Shown here piece after piece: positions 55,305 through 64,000 of a stretch of 64,000 nt of DNA. Each line of letters opens with the position of its first letter. Position 1 is the stretch's first letter. Made by a program: the position numbers and the translations under genes. The notes beneath the pieces were generated by a model that was not told the origin of the DNA, made no database searches, and was given only the letters and a program-made list of their open reading frames with translations. Source of the DNA: Anaerolineae bacterium (GTDB taxonomy: Bacteria > Chloroflexota > Anaerolineae > Aggregatilineales > UBA2796); NCBI GenBank assembly GCA_019637615.1, contig JAHBVJ010000022.1, forward strand, positions 1 through 64,000, in the 5' to 3' direction.

Positions 55305-56141
55305 ATGACCCCTAAGACCGCACATCGCTTGGTCATCGGCGGATCGTACCTCATCCTGAGCGTTGGCAGCATCTTCATGTTGTTCCCCTTTTTGTGGATG
55401 ATCTCCACCTCGCTCAAGCAGACGCAGTATATTTTGCAGTTCCCGCCGCAGTGGATACCGAATCCGGTGAACACGCAAAATTATGTAGATATTTGGTCGC
55501 AAATTCCGCTGGCACGGGGTTTCTTGAACAGCGCCTTCATCTCCATCACAGGGACGGTTGGTGTTCTAGTCGCGTCGTCGCTGGCAGGGTTTTCCTTCGC
55601 CAAATTACGCTTCCCCGGTCGCGACAAAATCTTCGTCGTCCTGCTCGTTACGCTGATGATTCCGGGCGCGATCCTGCTCGTGCCGCAGTTCATTCTGTAC
55701 AAAAATTTGCGTTGGGTCGGGACGTATAACCCGCTCATCATCCCGAGTCTGTTCGGGGCAGTCTACGAAACATTCTTCTTCCGCCAATTTTTCCGGGGCT
55801 TGCCGAACGACCTCATCGACGCCGCCAAGATCGACGGCGCATCGCTGTTCACCATCTTCTGGCGGATCGCCGTGCCGCTCTCGCGTCCGGTCTTCGCCAC
55901 GCTGGCGGTGCTGGCTTTCATGTGGCGCTGGAACGACTACATGGGGCCGCTAATCTACCTGCAAGACCCGAATATGCAAACCGTACCCGTGCTGATCTCC
56001 TCGTTCCAGAGCCAATATCTGACGCAGTACGGCATGTTGATGGCAGCCTCGGTGCTGTCGATCTTGCCCATCGTGATTCTGTTCTTCATCCTGCAACGCT
56101 ATTTTGTCGAAGGCATCGCGATGACGGGGCTGAAAGGATAA
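55305..56141 (+). CDS. Sugar ABC transporter permease, MalG/LacG-like
   Basis: A 278-residue permease with about six transmembrane helices. It starts TPKTAHRLVIGGSYLIL and carries FLWMISTSLKQTQYI. The coupling segment includes LIDAAKIDGASLFTIFWRIAVPLSRP with the EAA-like Asp/Gly pattern. ATG 55305 has AGGTG just upstream; an ATG five codons earlier (55290) has no such site. The stop is four bases before the second permease gene. Together these form the translocation channel. Confidence 0.9.
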   Translation: MTPKTAHRLVIGGSYLILSVGSIFMLFPFLWMISTSLKQTQYILQFPPQWIPNPVNTQNYVDIWSQIPLARGFLNSAFISITGTVGVLVASSLAGFSFAKLRFPGRDKIFVVLLVTLMIPGAILLVPQFILYKNLRWVGTYNPLIIPSLFGAVYETFFFRQFFRGLPNDLIDAAKIDGASLFTIFWRIAVPLSRPVFATLAVLAFMWRWNDYMGPLIYLQDPNMQTVPVLISSFQSQYLTQYGMLMAASVLSILPIVILFFILQRYFVEGIAMTGLKG

Positions 56142-56145
56142 CCAC

Positions 56146-57126
56146 ATGGCAAATAATGTGCTTAAGCAAGGGACGCCGCCATCCGTCGCCGCGCCAGTCG
56201 CCAAACGTTCATGGCTAAGTCTCGGCAATCTGCGCACGCAGGAAGCCATCATCGGCTATCTATTCATCCTGCCGCTGGTGCTCGGCTTCCTCTTCTTCCA
56301 GCTCTACCCGATGATCCAGTCGATACAAATCAGCTTCACCGATTGGGACTTGATTGGCACGCAGAAGTACGTCGGGCTGGCAAATTACATCAAAGCGTTG
56401 ACCAAAGATCGGCTGGTGGGGATCGCCTTCGCGAACACGGTCTATCTGATGTCCGGCATCCCCATCGGGATGGCCTTGTCGCTGCTGCTGGCCTTGGCGA
56501 TGAACCAGAAAATCAAAGGCATCGCCATCTTCCGTACCATTTACTTCCTGCCTGTCGTGTCGTCAGTCGTGGCGATCTCGGTGCTGTGGCGCTGGATCTT
56601 CAACCCCGATTTCGGCTTGATCAACGTCTTGCTCAAATATATCGGGGTCGATGGCCCATTGTGGCTTGGCAGCGCCGAGTGGGCAAAACCTGCCCTGATC
56701 ATCGTCGGCGTGTGGGGCGGGTTAGGCTTCAACATGCTCTTGTTCCTCGCCGCGCTCCAAGGCGTCCCCAAAGAGCTGATGGAAGCCGCCACCATTGACG
56801 GCGCGAACGTTTGGCAGCGTTTCCGTTACATCACATGGCCGTTCATCACGCCAACTGCCTTTTTCATCTTCGTGACCAGCATCATCGGGACGTTCCAAGT
56901 CTTCGCGCAAATACACTTGATGACGCGGGCAAGCGGGCCAAACAGCATCGGCGGTGGCCCCAAATGGGCCACGCTAACGGTGGTCTACTACCTGTGGCTG
57001 AACGGCTTCCAGTATTACCAGATGGGCTATGCCTCCGCGATTGCGTGGCTACTCGGCATCGTGATGTTTGCGCTGACGATCATGCAGTTCTTGGTAGCAC
57101 GTCGCTGGGTGTTTTACAACGACTGA
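56146..57126 (+). CDS. Sugar ABC transporter permease, MalF/LacF-like
   Basis: A 326-residue permease. A short cytosolic start is followed by IIGYLFILPLVLGFLFFQLYPM and the usual SFTDWDLIGTQKYVGLANY loop. The coupling motif is ELMEAATIDGANVWQRFRYITWP. Six helices fit the family. It starts four bases after the MalG-like stop, with AAGGA upstream. The MalG-like gene preceding the MalF-like gene is the reverse of the usual order. Confidence 0.9.
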   Translation: MANNVLKQGTPPSVAAPVAKRSWLSLGNLRTQEAIIGYLFILPLVLGFLFFQLYPMIQSIQISFTDWDLIGTQKYVGLANYIKALTKDRLVGIAFANTVYLMSGIPIGMALSLLLALAMNQKIKGIAIFRTIYFLPVVSSVVAISVLWRWIFNPDFGLINVLLKYIGVDGPLWLGSAEWAKPALIIVGVWGGLGFNMLLFLAALQGVPKELMEAATIDGANVWQRFRYITWPFITPTAFFIFVTSIIGTFQVFAQIHLMTRASGPNSIGGGPKWATLTVVYYLWLNGFQYYQMGYASAIAWLLGIVMFALTIMQFLVARRWVFYND

Positions 57127-57138
57127 GATTGACAGACT

Positions 57139-59211
57139 ATGACGAAAACTACGCGCCTTTTATTCTTTTCTTTGATGATGGTGATAACGATGACAGCATC
57201 TATGGCAACAACAGGCAAACCGACACAAGCCGCCGGAATTCCGCGTCCAGAATACCCGCGCCCGGACTTCCAGCGTGACACATGGCTGAATCTGAACGGC
57301 GCATGGGCATTCCAATTCGATCCCGATAACGTGGGGGTAGATCAACGCTGGTTTGAGTCCGCCTCCGCCGCCGTTGCGGGCGAAATCGTAGTACCTTATC
57401 CGTGGCAGAGCAAGCTTTCCGGCGTGGAAAACACCACGTATCGCGGTGTGGCGTGGTATCGGCACACGTTCAGCGTGCCTACCGACTGGACTCAGCGCGT
57501 TGTGCTGCACTTCGGCGCGGTAGACTACACCACAACGGTATGGGTTAACGGCAAACAAGCGGGCGATCCGCACGAAGGCGGCTATACGCCTTTTGAGTTC
57601 GACATCACCGATCTCTTGACCAAAGGGGAGAATCTCGTCGTCGTGCGCGTCGAAGACCCCGCCGATCTACGCGAAATCCCGCATGGCAAGCAAAAGAGCG
57701 TGCCGCCGGACATTTGGGATGATGTCACGTTCACGCCAACCAGCGGCATCTGGCAGACGGTGTGGCTGGAATCGCGCCCCTCGGTTTACATCCAGAGCGT
57801 GAGGATCACGCCCGACGTGGCGAATCAAGCCGCCATCTTCGAGATCGGCGCGAACACAACGGGCACGCTTGAGCTTGCCATCACCACGCCGGATGGCAAA
57901 TCCCTCGCCCAGACCATCAAGGCGGGCACCACCAAGATCGCCATCCCGTCCCCGATCCTGTGGGACATCCGTCAGCCAAATCTGTACACCGTCACGCTCA
58001 CCGTCAGCGAATCTGGCGATGTGCTGCATACGTATTTCGGGATGCGTACGATCGAGCGCGTGGGCAGCGAAATTCATCTCAATGGTCGTCCGATTTATAT
58101 GATGTCAGCACTCGATCAGGGCTTCTGGCCTGACGGCATTCACACGCCGCCCACGGATGAGGCGATCAAGTGGGATGTGGAATACTCGCTGTCCATCGGT
58201 CTGAATATGCTGCGGAAGCATATCAAAGTCGAAGACCCACGCTTCTACTACTGGGCGGATACGCTTGGGCTGCTGATGTGGTGCGATACGCCCAGCCCCA
58301 CGACCTTCAACGAAACCGCGCGCAATAATTTGCTGCGCGACCTGAAAGGCATGATCGACCGCGACTACAACCATCCCTCCATCGTGCTCTGGAGTCCCTA
58401 CAACGAATCGTGGGGCTTGGAATTCCGCAGCGATACCGCCATCCAGAACTGGATGATCACCGTCTACGATCAGATCAAAGCGTGGGACGCGACCCGTCTG
58501 GTGGTCGATAACAGCGGTTGGCGGCACGTCAAAACCGATATTGCCGACAGCCACAAATACACCGATGACCGCAGCGAATGGCGCGGCGTGATGACGTTGC
58601 TGGCGAATGATCCCATGTCGCTGGAAGTGCTAGGCCATCCCTTCTTCGCGGGACGCTACAAATATGACGGCGAACCGCTGATGATGAGCGAGTACGGCGT
58701 CGGCTGGGGCGCGGGGCGTGTGCAGGAATTCAAATGGCAGACCGACGAGATTCGCCGTCACGCCAATGTCATCGGTTACACCTACACCGAACTCTACGAC
58801 ATCGAGCACGAGTTGGCGGGCTACACCACTTATGATCGCCGCCCCAAGTTCGTCAATTACGATCTGAGCATCATCAACAGCGAGGATTTCATTGCGTTCG
58901 ACATCTACAAGATCGAACCTAATCTAGTGGTTGGCAAAACCCTGACGCTGCCTGTGTTCGTCAGCCTCTACGGCGTCCCCACCTTCGAGCAAGGCGTCGT
59001 CAAGTGGCGCATGATGCGCGGCGAAACGCTCATCAGCGAAGGCAGCCTAGACGCACAAGCCGTGAAACCGTTCACCGTCACCGAACTCGCGCCGTTATCC
59101 CTGACCGTTCCGAACGATGCGGGCAAGGTGCGCTTATGGGTGGATCTGTATGACGGCACCACGCGGCGTGCCACCAATTTCGCGGACTTCACGATTTTAC
59201 CGCCGCAGTAG
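57139..59211 (+). CDS. Secreted GH2 family glycoside hydrolase
   Basis: A 690-residue GH2 enzyme with a signal peptide (LLFFSLMMVITMTAS, then a cleavage site before about residue 35). The order is sugar-binding domain (RDTWLNLNGAWAFQF, FGAVDYTTTVWVNGKQAG), immunoglobulin-like domain, then TIM barrel. The acid/base Glu423 is in WSPYNESWG and the nucleophile Glu518 is in MMSEYGVGWG. The active-site spacing fits beta-galactosidase, beta-glucuronidase or beta-mannosidase. Located 12 bp after the permease, so part of the operon. Exported, hence acts outside the membrane before import. Confidence 0.9.
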   Translation: MTKTTRLLFFSLMMVITMTASMATTGKPTQAAGIPRPEYPRPDFQRDTWLNLNGAWAFQFDPDNVGVDQRWFESASAAVAGEIVVPYPWQSKLSGVENTTYRGVAWYRHTFSVPTDWTQRVVLHFGAVDYTTTVWVNGKQAGDPHEGGYTPFEFDITDLLTKGENLVVVRVEDPADLREIPHGKQKSVPPDIWDDVTFTPTSGIWQTVWLESRPSVYIQSVRITPDVANQAAIFEIGANTTGTLELAITTPDGKSLAQTIKAGTTKIAIPSPILWDIRQPNLYTVTLTVSESGDVLHTYFGMRTIERVGSEIHLNGRPIYMMSALDQGFWPDGIHTPPTDEAIKWDVEYSLSIGLNMLRKHIKVEDPRFYYWADTLGLLMWCDTPSPTTFNETARNNLLRDLKGMIDRDYNHPSIVLWSPYNESWGLEFRSDTAIQNWMITVYDQIKAWDATRLVVDNSGWRHVKTDIADSHKYTDDRSEWRGVMTLLANDPMSLEVLGHPFFAGRYKYDGEPLMMSEYGVGWGAGRVQEFKWQTDEIRRHANVIGYTYTELYDIEHELAGYTTYDRRPKFVNYDLSIINSEDFIAFDIYKIEPNLVVGKTLTLPVFVSLYGVPTFEQGVVKWRMMRGETLISEGSLDAQAVKPFTVTELAPLSLTVPNDAGKVRLWVDLYDGTTRRATNFADFTILPPQ

Positions 59212-59234
59212 CGCATATCGAGCAATCTCAGATC

Positions 59235-60200
59235 ATGACGATAAGCACTCTAGGATCGAGCATTTTGGCTAACACATTTGCAAACCCGATCAATCATGGT
59301 CCTGACCCGTGGATGACGTACTACGCCGGGAACTACTACCTGACGACCAGCCAGCAAGACTGCATCCGCATGTGGAATGCGCCGACCATCAGTGGCTTGG
59401 CAGACGCGCCGGGGGTTGTCGTCTGGCAGGATGACAACCCCGCGCGTAACAAGCAAGTCTGGGCGGCGGAATTCCACCAGATCGGTGATCGCTGGTACAT
59501 GTACTACACCGCGAGTGACGGCGAAGACAACCATCATCGCCTCTTCGTGCTGGAAAGCGCGGGCAGCGATCCGCTCGGCCCCTATCACTTCAAGGCGCAG
59601 ATGACCGACTTCTGGGCGATTGATCCGGGCTTGCTCATCTTGCCAAATGGCGATCTGTACTTCTTGTGGACGGGGCATCAAGGTAACGGGAGCGTGGGGA
59701 ATGTGCTGTTCATCGCGCGGATGAGCAATCCGTGGACGATTCAGGGCGAAGGCGTCCTGATCTCCACGCCCGACTATGACTGGGAGCGCTGTGGTTTCCC
59801 CGTCAACGAAGCGCCGGAACTCCTGCAACGAAACGGCAAGATTTTCCTGATCTACTCTGCCAGCGATACCGGCACACCAGATTACTGTTTGGGCATGTTA
59901 ACGGCGCGTGCCGACGCCGATCTGCTGGACGCGGCCTCGTGGGACAAGACGCCACATCCCGTCTTTTGCCGCGACGATGCGAACGGGGTCTTCGGGACGG
60001 GTCACAACGGCTTTTTCAAATCGCCGGACGGCACCGAAGACTGGATCGTATATCACGCCAAGACTGTCAGTGACTACACTTATCACGGGCGCATCACCCG
60101 CGCGCAGCCTTTTCACTGGAACTCGGACGACACCCCGAATTTCGGCAAACCGGTCGCGTTAGGGCAGCCCCTCAAGAAACCATCCGGCGATAACACCTAG
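59235..60200 (+). CDS. GH43-type glycoside hydrolase
   Basis: A 321-residue five-bladed propeller of the GH43 kind. The catalytic base Asp24 is in INHGPDPWMTYY, the pKa-modulating Asp130 is in FWAIDPGLLILPNGD and the acid Glu192 is in PVNEAPELLQ. The family includes arabinanases, xylosidases and galactosidases. No signal peptide is visible, in contrast to the GH2 upstream. The start ATG 59235 has no strong ribosome site, so it may be translationally coupled to GH2, 23 bp away. Confidence 0.85.
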   Translation: MTISTLGSSILANTFANPINHGPDPWMTYYAGNYYLTTSQQDCIRMWNAPTISGLADAPGVVVWQDDNPARNKQVWAAEFHQIGDRWYMYYTASDGEDNHHRLFVLESAGSDPLGPYHFKAQMTDFWAIDPGLLILPNGDLYFLWTGHQGNGSVGNVLFIARMSNPWTIQGEGVLISTPDYDWERCGFPVNEAPELLQRNGKIFLIYSASDTGTPDYCLGMLTARADADLLDAASWDKTPHPVFCRDDANGVFGTGHNGFFKSPDGTEDWIVYHAKTVSDYTYHGRITRAQPFHWNSDDTPNFGKPVALGQPLKKPSGDNT

Positions 60201-60211
60201 CTGGACAATCC

Positions 60212-60252
60212 CTGCCCAAGATTCGGGTGCTTTCGCCACGAATCTTGGGCAG
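60212..60252 (+). terminator. Terminator of the sugar-use operon
   Basis: Perfect 14-bp arms CTGCCCAAGATTCG (60212-60225) and CGAATCTTGGGCAG (60239-60252) lie 12 bp after the GH43 stop. The remaining 230 bases up to the nuclease start contain no gene and an AT-rich promoter-like stretch. Confidence 0.75.
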
Positions 60253-60484
60253 CGCCGTCCTTTCCTCTCCTCAATTGCCTGATCTGTTTTTTCAAGCGCT
60301 AGCATAGCTGTCACATAGCACAAAAGACTCCGTACCTTAACACAGTCTCGGTACAATACCGCGCTACTCCATCCGTGCTCAGAGTCAAATCATAGGAGGT
60401 GGCTTGCCATCACCACGCCGCGCGCAAATCGCATGGACTTAGCACTCAGCAGTAAGCATAATCTTGAGGGGAGAGTACAAGCCG

Positions 60485-63400
60485 ATGCAGTTATCTCGGA
60501 TATCTCGAACGGTCTTTATCGTAGTTATCCTATTATTCCTTTTCCTCGCTACGCGCATACCAGTCAATAGCCAAACCACACCGGGATTAGTGATCAGTCA
60601 GGTCTACGGCGGCGGCGGCAATTCGGGCGCAACACTTCGCAATGATTTCATCGAATTATTCAATGCAGGGACTACTTCCGTCAGTCTCAACGGATGGTCG
60701 GTACAGTACGCCAGCGGTACTGGAACATCATGGTCGAAGACAGATCTGAGCAATGTCACGCTAAATCCCGGTCAATATTATCTAGTTCAAGAGGCCGCTG
60801 GCACGGGAGGAACTGAAAACCTGCCCACGCCCGATGTCACAGGTAATATCGCCATGAGTGCGACGCTAGGTAAAGTTGCGCTCGTGAATTCAACTACAGC
60901 ATTAACGTGTGCGGCATCCTGCGCCACGAATACTGCTGTCATTGATTTTGTTGGTTACGGCGGTGCGAACAACTTTGAGGGGACGTCGGCTGCGCCAGCG
61001 TTGACAAACACGACCGCTGATCTGCGCAACAGTGGCGGCTGCGTGGATACCAACAACAACGGTGCAGACTTCACTTCGGGCGCACCAACGCCACGTAATA
61101 CGGCGAGTGCATTCACTGACTGCGCTGCTCCCTCCGGCCCGACCTCAACACCAACCAGCACATCCACGCCGGGTGTGGCTGTCCGCATTCACGATATTCA
61201 GGGTGCTGCCCACCTTTCACCGCTGCAAGGTCAAACGGTGTCGAGTGTACCGGGCATTGTGACCTCCATATACTACACTACCAGCAGTGGTGTGACCTCA
61301 CCACGTGGCTTCTACATGCAGGATCCATCACCGGATGGCGACGACAGCACTTCGGAAGGCTTGCTGATCTTCACCAACAGTGCGCCTACGGTGGCGATTG
61401 GTGACAGTGTCGTTGTAAACGGCACCGTCAGCGAATTTCGCCCCGGCGGCAGTGGCGGAACTGCCAACTTGACCATTACTGAACTCACCTCGCCAACCGT
61501 AACTATCCTGACGTCGGGCAACGCACTGCCAGCTCCTGTGATCATCGGCGTGGGTGGGCGCACGCCGCCAACGATGGTCATCGAAGATGACGCCAGTGGC
61601 GATGTAGAAAACAGTGGCACCTTTGATCCAGCCAACGACGGCATCGATTTCTACGAAAGTATGGAAGGGATGCGCGTTCAGGTGAACAATGCCGTGGTGG
61701 TCGGCCCCACGAGTGGGTTCGGGGAAACCGCTGTGCTGCCCGATAACGGCGCTGGTGCCAGTGTACGCACGGCGCGCGGCGGCATCTTGATTCGTCCCAA
61801 CGACTTCAATCCTGAACGCATCGTCTTGGACGACGAAATTTTCTTGGGCTTGCCAATCGCCATGCCGTCCATGAACGTCATGGACACGATCAGCAGTGCG
61901 GTGGGTATCCTCGACTACAGCTTCGGGGATTTCAAGCTCCAACTGACTTCCGCCATTACGCCCGTGTCAGGTGGTCTGACGCCCGAAGTGACCTCGCTAG
62001 GTGCCTCCGCTGCACTCCGCGTCGCCACCTTCAACGTCGAAAACCTCACACCGCAAGACCCGCCGAGCAAATACGCCGCGCTCGGTTCGCAGATCGTCAA
62101 CAACTTGCTCGCGCCCGACGTTATCGTGATCGAAGAGATTCAAGATAATAACGGCACTACCAACGACGGCACCGTGGATGCCAGTAACACATGGAACGCG
62201 CTGATCAATGCCGTTGTGACCGCTGGTGGCCCAACCTACCAGTATCGTCAGATCGATCCGGTCAACGGTCAGGATGGCGGCGCGGGCGGCGGCAACATCC
62301 GTCAGGGTTTCCTGTTCAATCCAGCGCGTGTAACCTTCGTTGATCGTGCGGGCGGCACATCCACCACGCCCAACGCTGTGGTATGCACCGCTGGTGAAGC
62401 GCAGTTGCAGTACAGTCCGGGGCGCATCGATCCCGCCAACACGGCATGGTCGAGCAGCCGCAAACCACTGGCAGGCGAATTCCTCTTCAACGGACAACGC
62501 CTGATTATCATCGGCAACCACTTCAATTCCAAAGGTGGCGATAGTCCGCTGTTCGGGCATATCCAACCACCCGTCCTGAGTTCGGAGGCGCAGCGTGTCA
62601 ATCAGGCGATCGTCGTCCATGACTTCGTTTCGCAAGCCCTGACGTGCGAACCGAACGCTAATGTGGTGGTGTTGGGTGATTTGAACGACTTCGAGTTTTC
62701 GCTGCCCATCCAGACCTTACGTGGCGCGCTCCTCGATAATATGATCGAAACCTTGCCTGCCAATGAACGCTACAGTTATGTGTACACGGGCAACTCGCAG
62801 GTGCTCGATCAGATTCTAGTCAGTCATCACCTGACCACAGCAGCCTCGCCGGAGTATGATGTCGTTCACATCAACGCCGAGTTCTTCGACAACGCGCTCC
62901 CCGGTTCTGTCCGGACGAGCGATCATGATCCTAGTGTGGTCGCGCTGAACCTGCTTGCGCCGACGCCTACACCGACCAATACGCCTACGGCCACTGCCAC
63001 CGACTTGCCGACGAATACACCGACGGCAACCAGTACGCCGACAGCCACCGATACCGCCACTGACTTGCCGACGAGTACATCAACGCCGACAGCCACCGAT
63101 ACCGCCACTGACTTGCCGACGAGTACACCGACGGCGACAGCCACCGACACTGCCACTAACTTGCCGACGAGCACATCAACGGCAACAGCGACTGATACGG
63201 CGACTGATCTACCGACGGCAACCAGTACGCCGACAGCCACCGATACCGCCACTAACTTGCCGACGAGCACACCGACGGCAACAGCCACCGATACGGCGAC
63301 TGATCTACCGACGGCAACTAGCACGCCGACAGCTACCGATACCGCCACTAACTTGCCGACGAGCACACTAACAGCGACAGCAACCAATACTGCTGTGCCG

Positions 63401-64000
63401 GATACTGCGACGCCGAGCAATACGCCTGTACCGCCGACAGAGACGTCATCAGCAACGCCGTCCAATACAGCGTTGCCATCGATGAGTTTCTATCGAGCCA
63501 TCAATCTGGGTGGTGCGGCGCAGGTCATCGATGGTCACAACTGGGAAGCGAACACAGGCTCAACGCCGAACTTCGCGACCAATGGTTCAGCGACGTGCAA
63601 CCCGTACCAGCCACTGACGCCGACCACGGACGCCAGCCGCACCGCCATGATCCAGTGCTATCGTGAACACTGGGCCTTCAACGTGCGTATGACGAACGTG
63701 CCCGCCGGAACCTATGTGGTCTACTTGTACGTGTGGCAAAACTGGAATGATCCGTCAACGGGTAGCTACGGCATCACGTTGGAAGGTCAATCCGTCGCCA
63801 CCTACGACCCCGGTCATGTTGCAGGCGTCTGGACAAAACTCGGCCCGTGGACAGTGAATGTCACGGACGGCACGCTCAATCTGACCACGACAGGGCCGCG
63901 TTTGGCGAACCTCTCTGGCCTCGAAGTCTACTCGGCCTCCGGTGCGCCGCTGCCCACGGCAACGGTAACGGCCTCGCGTACAGCGACAGCCACTACAGTT
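60485..64000 (+). CDS. Secreted nuclease with lamin-tail, EEP nuclease, Thr-rich repeat and carbohydrate-binding-like domains (3' end outside window)
   Basis: Open from ATG 60485 to the window edge, 1172 codons with no stop. Order: signal peptide (residues 1-35), lamin-tail domain at about 35-215 (LVISQVYGGGGNSG, NDFIELFNAG), a linker, then an OB-like region from RIHDIQGAAHLSP. The EEP nuclease follows: ATFNVENL (about 515), VIEEIQDNNG, IIGNHFNSKGG, LGDLNDFEF (about 731), TSDHDPSVVAL (about 812). A Thr/Ala/Asp repeat region spans about 825-995. A beta-rich domain (RAINLGGAAQVIDGHNWEA) from about 1000 resembles malectin-like sugar-binding domains. A second Thr-rich stretch begins at the edge. 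Paralogue of the nuclease at 2295-4604. Confidence 0.88.
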   Translation, partial: MQLSRISRTVFIVVILLFLFLATRIPVNSQTTPGLVISQVYGGGGNSGATLRNDFIELFNAGTTSVSLNGWSVQYASGTGTSWSKTDLSNVTLNPGQYYLVQEAAGTGGTENLPTPDVTGNIAMSATLGKVALVNSTTALTCAASCATNTAVIDFVGYGGANNFEGTSAAPALTNTTADLRNSGGCVDTNNNGADFTSGAPTPRNTASAFTDCAAPSGPTSTPTSTSTPGVAVRIHDIQGAAHLSPLQGQTVSSVPGIVTSIYYTTSSGVTSPRGFYMQDPSPDGDDSTSEGLLIFTNSAPTVAIGDSVVVNGTVSEFRPGGSGGTANLTITELTSPTVTILTSGNALPAPVIIGVGGRTPPTMVIEDDASGDVENSGTFDPANDGIDFYESMEGMRVQVNNAVVVGPTSGFGETAVLPDNGAGASVRTARGGILIRPNDFNPERIVLDDEIFLGLPIAMPSMNVMDTISSAVGILDYSFGDFKLQLTSAITPVSGGLTPEVTSLGASAALRVATFNVENLTPQDPPSKYAALGSQIVNNLLAPDVIVIEEIQDNNGTTNDGTVDASNTWNALINAVVTAGGPTYQYRQIDPVNGQDGGAGGGNIRQGFLFNPARVTFVDRAGGTSTTPNAVVCTAGEAQLQYSPGRIDPANTAWSSSRKPLAGEFLFNGQRLIIIGNHFNSKGGDSPLFGHIQPPVLSSEAQRVNQAIVVHDFVSQALTCEPNANVVVLGDLNDFEFSLPIQTLRGALLDNMIETLPANERYSYVYTGNSQVLDQILVSHHLTTAASPEYDVVHINAEFFDNALPGSVRTSDHDPSVVALNLLAPTPTPTNTPTATATDLPTNTPTATSTPTATDTATDLPTSTSTPTATDTATDLPTSTPTATATDTATNLPTSTSTATATDTATDLPTATSTPTATDTATNLPTSTPTATATDTATDLPTATSTPTATDTATNLPTSTLTATATNTAVPDTATPSNTPVPPTETSSATPSNTALPSMSFYRAINLGGAAQVIDGHNWEANTGSTPNFATNGSATCNPYQPLTPTTDASRTAMIQCYREHWAFNVRMTNVPAGTYVVYLYVWQNWNDPSTGSYGITLEGQSVATYDPGHVAGVWTKLGPWTVNVTDGTLNLTTTGPRLANLSGLEVYSASGAPLPTATVTASRTATATTV
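62960..63440 (+). repeat. Thr-rich coding tandem repeats
   Basis: Imperfect coding repeats of 36-48 bases, each giving units like ATDTATDLPTSTPT, fill this stretch of the nuclease gene. They would form an extended linker, and their near-identity makes copy number likely to vary or to be misassembled. The antisense strand also lacks stops here, an effect of the repeat composition. Confidence 0.85.

Noticed and set aside
62923..63465. Antisense 180-codon open frame rich in Val/Ser/Gly
   Set aside because: It is the complement of the Thr-rich repeats in the nuclease gene. Repeat composition keeps stops out of that strand; the product is pure low complexity and has no start signal.
1..64000. CRISPR arrays, tRNA or rRNA genes, insertion sequences, prophage
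   Set aside because: I looked in the intergenic gaps for regularly spaced repeats, tRNA-like T-loops and transposase or integrase motifs and found none that I could support. Without a dedicated search, small RNAs could be missed.

Overview
The window reads as a chromosomal segment of a free-living, carbohydrate-using bacterium. The most likely group is Chloroflexota, perhaps Anaerolineae. This is inferred from gene style: long secreted proteins with Thr/Pro-rich tails, GH4 enzymes beside an Opp-type transporter, and DeoR-HTH/LacI-sensor chimeras. No rRNA, tRNA or other strong phylogenetic marker is present. Most genes are GC-rich. The TIR gene (5669-6415), a small membrane protein (11574-12191) and parts of the polysaccharide block (about 42.4-50.9 kb) are visibly more AT-rich.

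Layout. 1-7.2 kb: end of a family 2 glycosyltransferase, a zinc-dependent phospholipase C-like protein, galE, a secreted nuclease, yebC and a TIR-domain protein. 6.5-13.7 kb: first envelope-polysaccharide block (Wzz-like protein, BY-kinase, rmlA, rmlB, GT4, DinB protein, dolichyl-P-sugar-type GT2). 13.7-22.7 kb: PAS histidine kinase, methyltransferase, a frameshifted APH-like kinase gene overlapping a JAMM peptidase, a P1B-4 metal ATPase, an MDR dehydrogenase and a thiolase. 22.6-23.9 kb: a PIN-domain toxin-antitoxin pair bracketed by 181-bp direct copies of the thiolase 3' end. 23.9-28.3 kb: a 1148-residue fusion of an indoleamine 2,3-dioxygenase-like domain, a P450-reductase-like FAD/NAD(P) module and cytochrome b5, downstream of a pseudo-receiver/CBS protein. 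28.3-42.2 kb: an aldolase, two GH4 glycosidases, an Opp-type importer with a multihaem cytochrome gene inside its operon, and a divergent regulator; two matching TGTTC-N4-GAACA palindromes lie in the regulatory gap. 42.4-50.9 kb: second polysaccharide block (GT4, fused Wzz-BY-kinase, GT2, GT4, a truncated O-antigen ligase running into a GT4, and a CMP-sugar synthetase). 50.9-60.2 kb: a sugar regulon with a LacI regulator, divergent GH32, an ABC sugar importer, secreted GH2 and GH43. 60.5 kb to the end: a second secreted nuclease with a lamin-tail domain, Thr-rich repeats and a carbohydrate-binding-like domain, open at the window edge.

How they work together. The two polysaccharide blocks would build and export a surface polymer, with dTDP-sugar supply from rmlA/rmlB and chain-length control from Wzz/BY-kinases. 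The two glycan regulons each pair an importer, glycosidases and a dedicated regulator. The two paralogous nucleases would degrade extracellular DNA.

The most unusual item is the IDO-reductase-cytochrome b5 fusion. It joins in one chain the haem dioxygenase and the kind of redox partners known to reduce IDO in trans in animals, so it may be a self-sufficient dioxygenase. The direct-repeat-flanked toxin-antitoxin cassette is the clearest sign of a recent insertion.
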